A stretch of DNA of 64,000 bases, from the NCBI GenBank assembly GCA_902615745.1, contig CACMQB010000004.1:62001-126000 (forward strand), given 5' to 3'. A program made the position numbers and the translations under genes. The DNA comes from an uncultured Alphaproteobacteria bacterium. GTDB taxonomy: Bacteria > Pseudomonadota > Alphaproteobacteria > HIMB59 > GCA-002718135. The stretch's first letter is position 1; each line of letters starts with the position of its first letter. Positions 18,727 through 27,073 of the stretch are shown here, piece after piece. A model generated the notes under the pieces. It saw only the letters and a program-made list of their open reading frames with translations. It had not been told where the DNA came from and did not search any database.

Positions 18727-19638
18727 TTAATTACTTGTTATTTGTGTACCAATTCCATGTTCAGTGAATAACTCTAATATTACTGAATGAGGAATTCTTC
18801 CATCTAAAATAGTAGATTTTTTAACACCTTTTTTCATTGCATCAATACATGTATTAATTTTCGGCTTCATACCTCCAGAAATATATTCTTTATTAGCAAT
18901 ACTTTTAGCTTCTTCTAAAGTTATTGATGAGATTAATTTTTCATCTTTGTCTAAAATTCCAGGTACATCAGTTAGTAATAGTAATTTACTTGCCTGTAAC
19001 TCACCTGCTATAAAACCCGCAACAGTGTCAGCATTAATATTATATGTAAAATTATTTTCATCCTTACCTAAAGGAGATATGACAGGTATTTGACCATTTT
19101 TTATAAAGCTAGTTAGCATATCTTTGTTTAATTTTTTTGGTTGTCCTACAAAACCAATATCAACTATTTTTTCAATATTTGAATCACTATCTTTGATTTC
19201 CACGTTCAATTTAGTTGCAGTGACTAAGTTATCATTACCAGATACTCCTATCGCTTTTCCACCAGAGGCACTTATAGATTCTACTATTTCTGAATTGATA
19301 TCCTTAGATAATACTTCTTCAACTACCTTAATTGTTTCTTTATCAGTAACTCGTAATCCTTCAACAAATTGTGTTGATATATTTTTTGATTTAAGTCTCT
19401 CGCCAATTTGAGGCCCTCCCCCATGAATAATAATTGGTGACACACCTACTTCTTTTAATAATCCAATATCTCTTGAAAAACTCTCAGAAAGTTTTTTATC
19501 TCCCATTGCATGTCCACCGTATTTTATTACAATGGTATCACCACTATGTTCTCGAATGTATGGAAGAGCTTCAACTAAGGTTGAGGCTTTATGTATAAAA
19601 TAAGCTTGATCACTCTCTGATAAAAAATCAAATTTCAT
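18727..19638 (-). CDS. argB: Acetylglutamate kinase
   Basis: Phosphorylates N-acetylglutamate in arginine synthesis. The 303 residues contain IVIKYGGHAMGD (Lys for ATP), PIIIHGGGPQIGERL, RVTDKETIKVVEEVL, INADTVAGFIAGEL and SGGMKPKI, all family motifs. The N-terminal extension (about 25 residues, with AYFIHKASTLVEALPYIRE) is of the arginine-sensitive hexameric type, so feedback inhibition by arginine is likely. Two bases from engB. Confidence 0.96.
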   Translation of the reverse strand: MKFDFLSESDQAYFIHKASTLVEALPYIREHSGDTIVIKYGGHAMGDKKLSESFSRDIGLLKEVGVSPIIIHGGGPQIGERLKSKNISTQFVEGLRVTDKETIKVVEEVLSKDINSEIVESISASGGKAIGVSGNDNLVTATKLNVEIKDSDSNIEKIVDIGFVGQPKKLNKDMLTSFIKNGQIPVISPLGKDENNFTYNINADTVAGFIAGELQASKLLLLTDVPGILDKDEKLISSITLEEAKSIANKEYISGGMKPKINTCIDAMKKGVKKSTILDGRIPHSVILELFTEHGIGTQITSN

Positions 19639-19640
19639 AT

Positions 19641-20261
19641 TTATTGTGATAACCCGTATATAGATCTTTGAATCTCTGTAATACCATTATTTTTTTTGGT
19701 CTCAGATTGATATATTTTCGTAAATGATTTTTTATAATTTTGCATTAAACTTAAAATTGATTTTTTTTGATATTCTAAATGTTTATTAGATATTTTATCT
19801 ATTTTAGTTAAAATTATGGAAAATTTTCTTGAGCAATCACTTAATAAATCCAACATATCAATATCAGAATTTTTGATACCAACTTTTGAGTCAATTAGTA
19901 AAAAAACATGATCAAGTGTATCTCTATTTTCTATATATTCTTCAATCAAGGTCATTAAGTTTTCTCGTACAACTTTTGATACTTTGGCAAAACCATAACC
20001 TGGCAAATCAATCATATTTATTTTTTCACTAATTAAAAAAATATTTATAGCCTGAGTTCTTCCTGGAGTTTTACTGGTTTTGGCTAGTTTTTTTGTTTTA
20101 GTTAATGAATTTATTAAACTAGATTTTCCAACATTAGATCTGCCTATAAAACAACATTCTTTTTTTATATCTGAATAAGGAATGTCTTTAAATGACTGAA
20201 AGGAACCTAAAAACTTATTATTATTAAAAAAGTTATTTAAATTTTTATTTAAGCTAGCCAT
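19641..20261 (-). CDS. engB: Ribosome biogenesis GTPase YihA/EngB
   Basis: Essential GTPase for large-subunit assembly, 206 residues. G1 is GRSNVGKSSLINSLT, G2 region TSKTPGRTQAIN, G3 DLPGYGFAKV, and G4 TKIDKIS. The start overlaps the yidC stop by eight bases, matching the yidC-engB order seen in Rickettsia and SAR11 relatives. Confidence 0.95.
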   Translation of the reverse strand: MASLNKNLNNFFNNNKFLGSFQSFKDIPYSDIKKECCFIGRSNVGKSSLINSLTKTKKLAKTSKTPGRTQAINIFLISEKINMIDLPGYGFAKVSKVVRENLMTLIEEYIENRDTLDHVFLLIDSKVGIKNSDIDMLDLLSDCSRKFSIILTKIDKISNKHLEYQKKSILSLMQNYKKSFTKIYQSETKKNNGITEIQRSIYGLSQ

Positions 20262-21981
20262 TTTTGGCTAAAATTCTTCTTTGAATATACCATTGCTGCG
20301 CAATTGATAAAATATTGTTTACTGACCAATATAAAACTAAACCAGCTGCAAAACCAGCTAGTACAAAAGTAAACACAAATGGAAGTAATGCAAAAATTCT
20401 AGCCTGTGTTGGATCAGCGGGAGCAGGATTTAGTTTTTGTTGTAACCACATAGTGAAGCCCATAATGATAGGAAGAATACCAATATCAATTATTGACAGT
20501 ATAGGCGGCACATCCCAAGGAACTAATCCAAATATTGTCATTAAGCCTAATGGGTCTGGTGCAGATAGATCATGAATCCATCCATAAAAAGGAGCGTGAT
20601 ACATCTCTATCGTAACAAACAACACTTTATACAAAGAGAAGAAAATTGGTATTTGTACTAAAATTGGTAGACAACCCGCAACAGGATTAGCACCTTCTCT
20701 TTTATACAATGCCATTAGTTCTTGCTGCATTTTTTGTCTGTCATTTGGATATGTTTCTTTTAATCTTTGCATATCAGGCTGAAGTTTTTTCATCTTTGCC
20801 ATAGATTTAAAAGATGCCTGCGCTAGCGGAAATAAAATTAAACGCATTAAAATGGTAAAGGCAATTATTGCCAAACCAAAATTACCAGCATAACCAAAAA
20901 ACCAATTAATGGCATATGAAACAGGTTTAGTTAAAAAGCTAAACCAACCCCAGTCAATTGCATCAGTAAATCTTGGTATAGCGAGATTTTCGTCATACGC
21001 ACTTAAGACATTTAATTTTTTTGCACCCACAAATAATTTTCCGCCGTAAGATATATTGTCACCTGAGTTAATTTTATATATCTGACCAACATAACCTGCC
21101 CTATAGCTATCACGTCCATTGTTACCATATCTATAATTGACGTTAATGGATTGGTCAGCATCAGGAATTAAAGCAGACATCCAATATTTGTCTGTAAAAC
21201 CTAACCAACCTCCTTGTGTTTTATTATCGCAAAACTCTTTTTTTGTTTGCATTGATGAATTACAATCATCGGCAATATCATCATAATTTTTTTCCAATAA
21301 TTCGTCGTTTATTAAACTAATTAAACCCTCGTGAAGTATAAAAAAATTAATTGTATCTGGTGTGTTTATTCTTTTGATTAATCTATATGGAAAAACTTCA
21401 ATATCTTCACCACTGTTGTTTTCTATTTCTTGTGTAATTGTAAACATGTACTCATCATCAACTTGATAGTTGATTTTGAAGGTTATGTTTTTATTATTTG
21501 TCCAACTAAGTGTAACAGGGCTTGAGGGGCTTAGAGTGGTAGAGTTAGTTTTCCAATTTGTTTCTAAATTAGGTAATTTAATGTTAGAATTTTTTAGCTC
21601 TTTCCAACCTGTTTCAATATAATATGGATTAGCAGTCCCATCTGGTAACAAAAGCTGGATATTATTCGAATTAGGTTCTAAGCTAGTTTTATATTTTGAT
21701 AATATAAGATCATCTAAAATTGCTCCTTTTAGATTTATAGAACCTTTAATAGATGCATTTTCAAAAATAACTCTGTCGGTTTGAATTAAAGCTTCATCTC
21801 TACTTTGTATTTCTGAAACAGCTTGGCTGCTTTGTCCATCAATGGATGTTGCAGGCTCTAATACTTCATCTTCTTCAAAGGATGTTGTTTGAATTGGTTG
21901 AGTTGGAAATAATAATTGAAAAAAAATAATTATCGCAATTGAAATTCCAATAGCCAAATATAAATTTCTTTGTTCGTTCAT
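20254..21981 (-). CDS. yidC: Membrane protein insertase YidC
   Basis: Inserts and folds inner-membrane proteins. At 575 residues it is the Gram-negative long form: N-terminal helix (about 5-24), a large periplasmic beta domain (about 60-330), then the conserved five-helix core starting near WGWFSFLTKPVSYAINWFFG with the coiled-coil loop KMKKLQPDMQRLKETYPNDR and YKREGANPVAGCLPILVQ. Sits between yidD and engB and overlaps both. Confidence 0.97.
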   Translation of the reverse strand: MNEQRNLYLAIGISIAIIIFFQLLFPTQPIQTTSFEEDEVLEPATSIDGQSSQAVSEIQSRDEALIQTDRVIFENASIKGSINLKGAILDDLILSKYKTSLEPNSNNIQLLLPDGTANPYYIETGWKELKNSNIKLPNLETNWKTNSTTLSPSSPVTLSWTNNKNITFKINYQVDDEYMFTITQEIENNSGEDIEVFPYRLIKRINTPDTINFFILHEGLISLINDELLEKNYDDIADDCNSSMQTKKEFCDNKTQGGWLGFTDKYWMSALIPDADQSINVNYRYGNNGRDSYRAGYVGQIYKINSGDNISYGGKLFVGAKKLNVLSAYDENLAIPRFTDAIDWGWFSFLTKPVSYAINWFFGYAGNFGLAIIAFTILMRLILFPLAQASFKSMAKMKKLQPDMQRLKETYPNDRQKMQQELMALYKREGANPVAGCLPILVQIPIFFSLYKVLFVTIEMYHAPFYGWIHDLSAPDPLGLMTIFGLVPWDVPPILSIIDIGILPIIMGFTMWLQQKLNPAPADPTQARIFALLPFVFTFVLAGFAAGLVLYWSVNNILSIAQQWYIQRRILAKNG

Positions 21982-22223
21982 TTATTTAACTCTGATTTTT
22001 TTGGTACTGGGTCAAATCCGTGTGAACCCCAAGGATGACATTTTGAAATTCTTTTTACCGATAAAATTGATCCTCTAAATAACCCATGTTCCTTTAATGC
22101 TTTAATAGAATACTCAGAACAGGTTGGTAAATAACGACAATTCTGCCCAAGTATTGGGGAAATCAAAAACTGGTAAAATCTAATTATTATGATTAAAGGT
22201 AATGAAATATATTTACTAACCAT
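21978..22223 (-). CDS. yidD: Membrane protein insertion efficiency factor YidD
   Basis: An 81-residue amphipathic protein with the family block ILGQNCRYLPTCSEYSIKAL (three Cys) and GSILSVKRISKCHPWGSHGFDPV. Helps YidC-dependent insertion in relatives. Overlaps rnpA upstream (eight bases) and yidC downstream (four bases). Confidence 0.96.
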   Translation of the reverse strand: MVSKYISLPLIIIIRFYQFLISPILGQNCRYLPTCSEYSIKALKEHGLFRGSILSVKRISKCHPWGSHGFDPVPKKSELNK

Positions 22224-22545
22224 TTATCTTTCCTTTAAGTTCTAATAAAAGTTTATCAAATTTCTCTTCGAGCAATGATGTTTTAGCTATTAACACATAA
22301 TATGAATTAATTTTACCATTAATAATAATTTTTCTAGCCAATTCCCTCATTATTCTCTTTGCTCTATTTCTTTTTACTGCGTTGCCGATTTTTTTTGAAG
22401 CTGTGTATCCTACCCCTATAGAATTTTCTAGATCTTGATTGTGTAAAATTTGGATATTCATATTCTTACCTTTTATAAATTCTCCCTGCTTTCGTATCAT
22501 AACGAAAGTCGATCTTTTCTTAATTGTAAATAATGTTTGGGCCAT
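22216..22545 (-). CDS. rnpA: Ribonuclease P protein component
   Basis: Protein subunit of RNase P, 109 residues, basic. The RNR-type motif is KKIGNAVKRNRAKRIMRELA, which contacts the RNA subunit. It follows rpmH by nine bases in the order rpmH-rnpA-yidD-yidC found across bacteria. The RNA subunit gene is not in the window. Confidence 0.94.
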   Translation of the reverse strand: MAQTLFTIKKRSTFVMIRKQGEFIKGKNMNIQILHNQDLENSIGVGYTASKKIGNAVKRNRAKRIMRELARKIIINGKINSYYVLIAKTSLLEEKFDKLLLELKGKING

Positions 22546-22554
22546 TTGGCCTTT

Positions 22555-22689
22555 TTAAGCGCTTAATTGAGCTCTTCCCTTTGCACGTCTTCTATTAATG
22601 ATTTGACGACCTGCTTTAGTAGCCATTCTAGCCCTAAAACCGTGTCTTCTTTTTCTAATTACTCTACTAGGTTGGTAAGTGCGTTTCAT
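22555..22689 (-). CDS. rpmH: 50S ribosomal protein L34
   Basis: A 44-residue, very basic protein. It opens [20 protein letters not shown] and ends [11 protein letters not shown], matching L34 over its full length. First gene of the leftward rpmH-rnpA-yidD-yidC-engB-argB-HAD-dapD-dapE run, whose promoter should lie in the 63 bases before panC. In some bacteria rpmH neighbours dnaA and the origin, but neither is visible here. Confidence 0.97.
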   Translation of the reverse strand: MKRTYQPSRVIRKRRHGFRARMATKAGRQIINRRRAKGRAQLSA

Positions 22690-22752
22690 AATAAATCTCT
22701 GGGCCTAATACGAATTCATTATATATAAGTCAAATATTTACTTATGTAATCG

Positions 22753-23583
22753 ATGAAAATTTTCAGAAAAGCTAGTGAATTAGAGCCAAATTTAGTTTCA
22801 ATCAAAGACAAGGGCCAATCTATTGGTTTAGTTTTAACAATGGGAAACTTACACGATGGACACTTATCTCTCATTAGAGAAGCAAAATTACATAACGAAT
22901 TTGTGATCTGTTCAATATTTATTAATCCTACTCAATTTAACAATGAAAATGATTTCAATTCTTATCCAAAGACAATTGATAAAGATATTTCTAAATTAGA
23001 AAATATTGGTTGTAATTTACTCTTCTTACCTGAAGTTCAAGAGATATACCCTAAAGGATTGGCAAAGAAAAAAATTGTAAACAATTTTAGAAATATTTTA
23101 TGTGATAAATTTCGACCTGGTCATTTTGATGGAGTTACTACTGTTGTGGATCTTTTTTTTACTATGATTAAACCAACGAATAGTTATTTTGGTGAGAAGG
23201 ATTTTCAGCAAGTAAAAATAATACAAGATTTAGTAAAAATTAATCATCACAATATTAAAATAATTCAATGTCCATCTGTACGAGATAAAATGGGTATGAG
23301 TTTATCTTCAAGGAACTCTAAATTTTCTAATGATCAATTAAAAATTTTCAATATATTAGGAAATAAAATTAAAGAATATATTAATCTATTAACACAAAAT
23401 AAAATTAATAATTTAGATCAATTAAAAATAGAGCTACTTCAAAATAATATAAATAAAATTGACTATTTAGAGATAAGAAATGAAAATAATTTAGAAATAA
23501 CAAAAAATTATTCTAAAGCTAGATTATTTATTGCTTTATATATTGGTGATATAAGAATTATTGACAATTTTAAGTTATATTAA
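22753..23583 (+). CDS. panC: Pantothenate synthetase
   Basis: Joins pantoate and beta-alanine using ATP. In 276 residues: LVLTMGNLHDGHLSLIREAK with the HxGH-type nucleotide motif (HDGH), FINPTQFNNENDF, HFDGVTTVV, YFGEKDFQQ and GMSLSSRNSKF (KMSKS-like). Divergent from rpmH, and its stop shares TTAA with the convergent PNPOx-like gene. panB is not nearby. Confidence 0.95.
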   Translation: MKIFRKASELEPNLVSIKDKGQSIGLVLTMGNLHDGHLSLIREAKLHNEFVICSIFINPTQFNNENDFNSYPKTIDKDISKLENIGCNLLFLPEVQEIYPKGLAKKKIVNNFRNILCDKFRPGHFDGVTTVVDLFFTMIKPTNSYFGEKDFQQVKIIQDLVKINHHNIKIIQCPSVRDKMGMSLSSRNSKFSNDQLKIFNILGNKIKEYINLLTQNKINNLDQLKIELLQNNINKIDYLEIRNENNLEITKNYSKARLFIALYIGDIRIIDNFKLY

Positions 23584-24188
23584 GGTATTAGCCAATTATA
23601 TTCTGGTTCATTATTTTTAAATGTTAATTTTAATCTACGATGACCTGAAATTTCTAAATAAAGCCAATCAATTTCATTAATTTTATTTTCAACTACTGTA
23701 AAATTTTTATATCCTTTTTCACTTTCTTCATGACTTGGCTCCTTGCCGGTTAAGTGTTTAGGGATACCATCTTCTGGAAACTCAGTGATTGAACTTGGAT
23801 CTTTTGATGTTAAGTAACATTTTCTACTAAACAATCTTGTTTTGCCCCACATTTCTTTAGCTTTATCATTTTGATTATTAACTAAAGACGTAGTTTTGAT
23901 TCGCATTTGAATTTTTAATTTATGATCATAAAAAACAAAATAAGAACTACTATTTTTTTTTAAATTAAGTACTTTGGGAGATCTAAAGTCTGTGTGAAAA
24001 TTTAGTGTCATGCTACTGGGATCAAATTTTCTTAAGACTACAACTCTAGAATCTATTCCACCTCCACTATCAATATTACTAAAGACTGGTGTATGAAATG
24101 CGTGTTTTCTATCTTTAACTCCTCTAGTTAAATTTTTCTTTATATCCTCAAATATTTCTGCAGTATTTTCTTTTGAAGAAGTCGACAT
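23580..24188 (-). CDS. Pyridoxamine 5'-phosphate oxidase family flavoprotein (Alr4036-like)
   Basis: A 202-residue FMN-binding split-barrel protein. RVVVLRKFDPSSMTLNFHTD, RSPKVLNLKKN and MRIKTTSL form the FMN-binding strands; MWGKTRLFSRKCYL and the C-terminal WLYLEISGHRRLKLTF are conserved in this family. It resembles the PdxH-like Alr4036 branch more than true PdxH, so the substrate is unknown. Confidence 0.75.
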   Translation of the reverse strand: MSTSSKENTAEIFEDIKKNLTRGVKDRKHAFHTPVFSNIDSGGGIDSRVVVLRKFDPSSMTLNFHTDFRSPKVLNLKKNSSSYFVFYDHKLKIQMRIKTTSLVNNQNDKAKEMWGKTRLFSRKCYLTSKDPSSITEFPEDGIPKHLTGKEPSHEESEKGYKNFTVVENKINEIDWLYLEISGHRRLKLTFKNNEPEYNWLIP

Positions 24189-24229
24189 TGTTATTGTAAT
24201 ATAAATTGTTTTGAAGAAATAGCTAGATA

Positions 24230-25024
24230 ATGGAAATAAATAAAATTACGAATTTATTAAATCTGGAGCATGTTAAGTTTTTAATATCTATCTTTAAAGA
24301 AAATAATATTGAAATTCGATTAGTAGGAGGATGTATACGAGATGCTCTTCTTGAAAGAGAAATCAAAGATATTGATACAGCAACAACATTAAAGCCTCAG
24401 CATGTTTTGTCATTACTAAAAGACAACAATATTGAATATGATGATTTTGCTATTCAATATGGATCTATAATTGCTTATCCTCATAATCGAAAAATACAAA
24501 TTACAACTTTACGTGAAGATGTTAATCAAATGGGAAGACATACAAATGTAATTTACACTGACAGCTGGATAAAAGATTCAGCCAGAAGAGATTTTACTTT
24601 CAATGCTTTATATGTTGGAAACAACAATAAACTACATGATTATTACAATGGCCAATCAGATTTAAATGAAAGCAAAATTTGTTTTATTGGTGAAATAGAG
24701 GATAGAATAAAAGAAGATTACTTAAGAATCTATCGATACTTTAGATTTAGAGGTTTATTTAATTTACCTAAAACATCTTTAAGTGATCAAAAAATTGTAG
24801 AAAAATATATTCATGAATCTTTGGCAGTGTTGACCAACGATGTAATAAGGCAAGAAATATTAAAAATGTTTAATATGTCTTTTCCTTTAAATTGTTTTTA
24901 CATATCTCATCAAACGTTACAAAAATTTAAATGGGTTGAAATAGTACGAGAGCATTTCATACGAACAAAATATGATCTTGGATTAAATAAATGTCTGAAT
25001 AAGATTGATAATTTAATAAATTAG
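24230..25024 (+). CDS. CCA-type tRNA nucleotidyltransferase/poly(A) polymerase family, short form
   Basis: Class II nucleotidyltransferase of 264 residues. The head domain is complete: IRLVGGCIRDALLEREIKDI with the metal-binding DID, then the neck helix block SARRDFTFNALYV and RIKEDYLRIYRYFRFRGLF that selects CTP/ATP. Relatives in alphaproteobacteria are usually near 400 residues; here only about 80 residues follow the neck, so most of the body and tail that grip tRNA are absent. No frameshifted remainder is seen downstream, because zur is convergent and shares TTAG. Either a natural short CCA enzyme or a degenerate copy. Confidence 0.75.
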   Translation: MEINKITNLLNLEHVKFLISIFKENNIEIRLVGGCIRDALLEREIKDIDTATTLKPQHVLSLLKDNNIEYDDFAIQYGSIIAYPHNRKIQITTLREDVNQMGRHTNVIYTDSWIKDSARRDFTFNALYVGNNNKLHDYYNGQSDLNESKICFIGEIEDRIKEDYLRIYRYFRFRGLFNLPKTSLSDQKIVEKYIHESLAVLTNDVIRQEILKMFNMSFPLNCFYISHQTLQKFKWVEIVREHFIRTKYDLGLNKCLNKIDNLIN

Positions 25025-25425
25025 TTTTTTAGTTTACAATTTTCGCACAAACCAAATATTTCTAAATTATGTTTTTTATAATTGAAGTTTTTTTTTCCTG
25101 CTTGTTTTGAAAAATAAGAAATCAAATTATTTCCAGTTAGCTCAGTAACACTATCACAGTTTTCACATATCAAAAAAGATGTAGAAGTTTTTGCATTACA
25201 GCCTTCATGCTTACAAGCAACATATGAATTTCTACTTTCAATTTTATGTACTTTACCAATTTCTATAAGCTTGTCTAAAGCCCTATAAACTTGAAGAGGA
25301 GATTTAATTCCTTTTTTTTGAATATCAAAAAGGATTGTATATGCCTTAAGAGGTTCTGATGCGCTTTCTAAAATATCAAGAACTGTTTTTTGATTTTTAG
25401 TTAAATTTAAAGTTCCTAAAGACAT
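25021..25425 (-). CDS. zur: Fur-family zinc uptake regulator (Zur-like)
   Basis: A 134-residue repressor: winged helix (LTKNQKTVLDILESASEPLK, then PLQVYRALDKLIEIGKVHKI) and a metal/dimer domain with CENCDS and CENCKL CxxC pairs plus KHEGC. The structural Zn sites and the location directly after znuBC point to Zur rather than Fur. Its likely target is the palindrome at 27017-27034. Twenty bases separate it from znuB. Confidence 0.85.
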   Translation of the reverse strand: MSLGTLNLTKNQKTVLDILESASEPLKAYTILFDIQKKGIKSPLQVYRALDKLIEIGKVHKIESRNSYVACKHEGCNAKTSTSFLICENCDSVTELTGNNLISYFSKQAGKKNFNYKKHNLEIFGLCENCKLKN

Positions 25426-25444
25426 ATTCTAGATTATCAAATTG

Positions 25445-26251
25445 CTATCGTTTTTGCAACTGACCCTTAATTTCAAGAGGAACCAATGAAATAATGAAAA
25501 GTATTAAAGCCACCACTATTATTGAAGGCCCTGAAGAAGTATTTATTTCTAAAGAAGCAAATAATCCAACTACTACTGATAAAATACCTGATAAGATTGC
25601 GATAACAATCATTTGTCTAGGACTGTTGCTAATGTTTCTGGCAATAGCCGCAGGAATTAAAAGTAAACCTGTAATTAATAGTGCTCCAATCATTTTAATA
25701 GACAAAGCAATTACTCCTGCCAATAAAAGGGTAAATATAAAATTAGAAACTTCCGGCCGCATACCTTCAGCAGCTGACAAATCATAATTTACAGTTGCTG
25801 AAAATAAAGATTTCCAAATAAAATATAATATAATTAATATTATGCTTCCACCTATCCAAACTAAACCAATGTCTGCAGTTGTTACTGCAAGAATATCGCC
25901 AAATAATAATCCCATGAGATCAAATCGGATGTACGATAAAAAACCAATCAATACTAAACCGATGGCAAGTGTTGAGTGAGCAAGAAGTCCAAGTAAAGAA
26001 TCGCCAGCTAGTTTTGTTCTTTTTTGTAAGCTCACAAGAAGTAAAGCAACAACAGCTGATATTACAAACACAGAAAAAGCAATATTTAAACTAAATGAGT
26101 ATGCTAATGTTACTCCTAAAAGGGCTGAGTGAGATAAGGTGTCACCAAAATATGATAACCTCCTCCAGATAACTAAACATCCAAGTGGTCCAGCAACAAT
26201 AGCTACACCAACCCCTGCAACAAGTGCACGAATAAAAAAATCATCAAACAT
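25445..26251 (-). CDS. znuB: Zinc ABC transporter permease ZnuB
   Basis: Inner-membrane channel, 268 residues, with about eight hydrophobic segments typical of the ABC-3 family. Characteristic stretches are GPLGCLVIWRRLSYFGDTLS with HSALLGVTLA, LLGLLAHSTLAIGLV and KMIGALLITGLLLIPAAIAR. It shares one base with the end of znuC, and is co-transcribed with zur. Confidence 0.94.
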   Translation of the reverse strand: MFDDFFIRALVAGVGVAIVAGPLGCLVIWRRLSYFGDTLSHSALLGVTLAYSFSLNIAFSVFVISAVVALLLVSLQKRTKLAGDSLLGLLAHSTLAIGLVLIGFLSYIRFDLMGLLFGDILAVTTADIGLVWIGGSIILIILYFIWKSLFSATVNYDLSAAEGMRPEVSNFIFTLLLAGVIALSIKMIGALLITGLLLIPAAIARNISNSPRQMIVIAILSGILSVVVGLFASLEINTSSGPSIIVVALILFIISLVPLEIKGQLQKR

Positions 26252-26994
26252 TAATTTTCAATACTCCCATCTGTCTGATGTGAATGATCATGTTCATGTT
26301 GATAGAGGGATAAGGTAGCAGCATTATGTTCTCCAAATAATTCTATATAGGAAGAATTTTTTACTATTGATTTAGGTGGTCCAGAACAACAAATGTGACC
26401 ATTTAAACAAATTACATGATCTGTTGCAGACATAACAAAATGGAGATCATGAGATATAAGAAGGATCCCACAATTTAATTTGGTACAAATTTCTTTTATA
26501 AGATTATATAGAGCTATTTCTCCATTAAAATCTACTCCCTGCACAGGTTCATCTAAAACAAGAAGATCTGGTTTTTTAGCAATTGCTCTTGCGATTAAAA
26601 CTCTCTGAAATTCTCCACCAGACAAGTTATGAATCTCATTGTATATTAAATGCTGAACCCCTGTTAATTCTAGAGCTTCAATAATTTCATCTTTATTAAT
26701 GTGACTTGTTAGATTCATAAAATCTACAACTCGAAGGGGCATAGTCCAATCAATACTAATTTTTTGAGGAACATATGCCATTTTTGTTGAATAATTTTCA
26801 ATTGAACCTTCGTCTGATATAAGAATATTAAGTGCCATTTTAGCGGTAGTTGTTTTTCCTGAACCATTTGGGCCGATCAAGGTTACAATTTTACCTTTAT
26901 AAATTTCAAGAGAGATACCTTTTACAATCCATTTTGAAGATTTTTGAACACCACAATTTTTTAATCTTACCAATAAATTATTATTTTCATTCAT
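26251..26994 (-). CDS. znuC: Zinc ABC transporter ATPase ZnuC
   Basis: Cytoplasmic ATPase of 247 residues. Walker A is LIGPNGSGKTTTAK, the ABC signature LSGGEFQRVLIARAIA, Walker B DLLVLDEPVQGVD and the switch His is in LISHDLHFV. The histidine-containing tail LYQHEHDHSHQTDG is common in ZnuC and may bind Zn. First gene of the leftward znuC-znuB-zur operon, divergent from znuA across the Zur-box-like palindrome. Confidence 0.95.
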   Translation of the reverse strand: MNENNNLLVRLKNCGVQKSSKWIVKGISLEIYKGKIVTLIGPNGSGKTTTAKMALNILISDEGSIENYSTKMAYVPQKISIDWTMPLRVVDFMNLTSHINKDEIIEALELTGVQHLIYNEIHNLSGGEFQRVLIARAIAKKPDLLVLDEPVQGVDFNGEIALYNLIKEICTKLNCGILLISHDLHFVMSATDHVICLNGHICCSGPPKSIVKNSSYIELFGEHNAATLSLYQHEHDHSHQTDGSIEN

Positions 26995-27016
26995 TTTTAT
27001 ATTTACAATTCAAAAT

Positions 27017-27034
27017 GTAATATTATAACATTAC
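27017..27034. promoter_or_regulatory. Zur box-like palindrome in the znuC/znuA divergent promoter region
   Basis: GTAATATTATAACATTAC is an 18-base near-perfect inverted repeat centred between the two starts (znuC 26994, znuA 27074). It matches the AT-rich TGTTATAATATAACA-type core known for alphaproteobacterial Zur sites. With zur in the leftward operon, it would give zinc-dependent repression of both transporter arms and of zur itself. Confidence 0.75.
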
Positions 27035-27073
27035 GTTTATTAACAGACTTAATTAATAATAGGAACATTTTTT

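Noticed and set aside
22555-22752. Replication origin next to rpmH
   Set aside because: rpmH-rnpA lies near oriC in many bacteria, but dnaA, DnaA-box clusters and origin repeats are not visible here.
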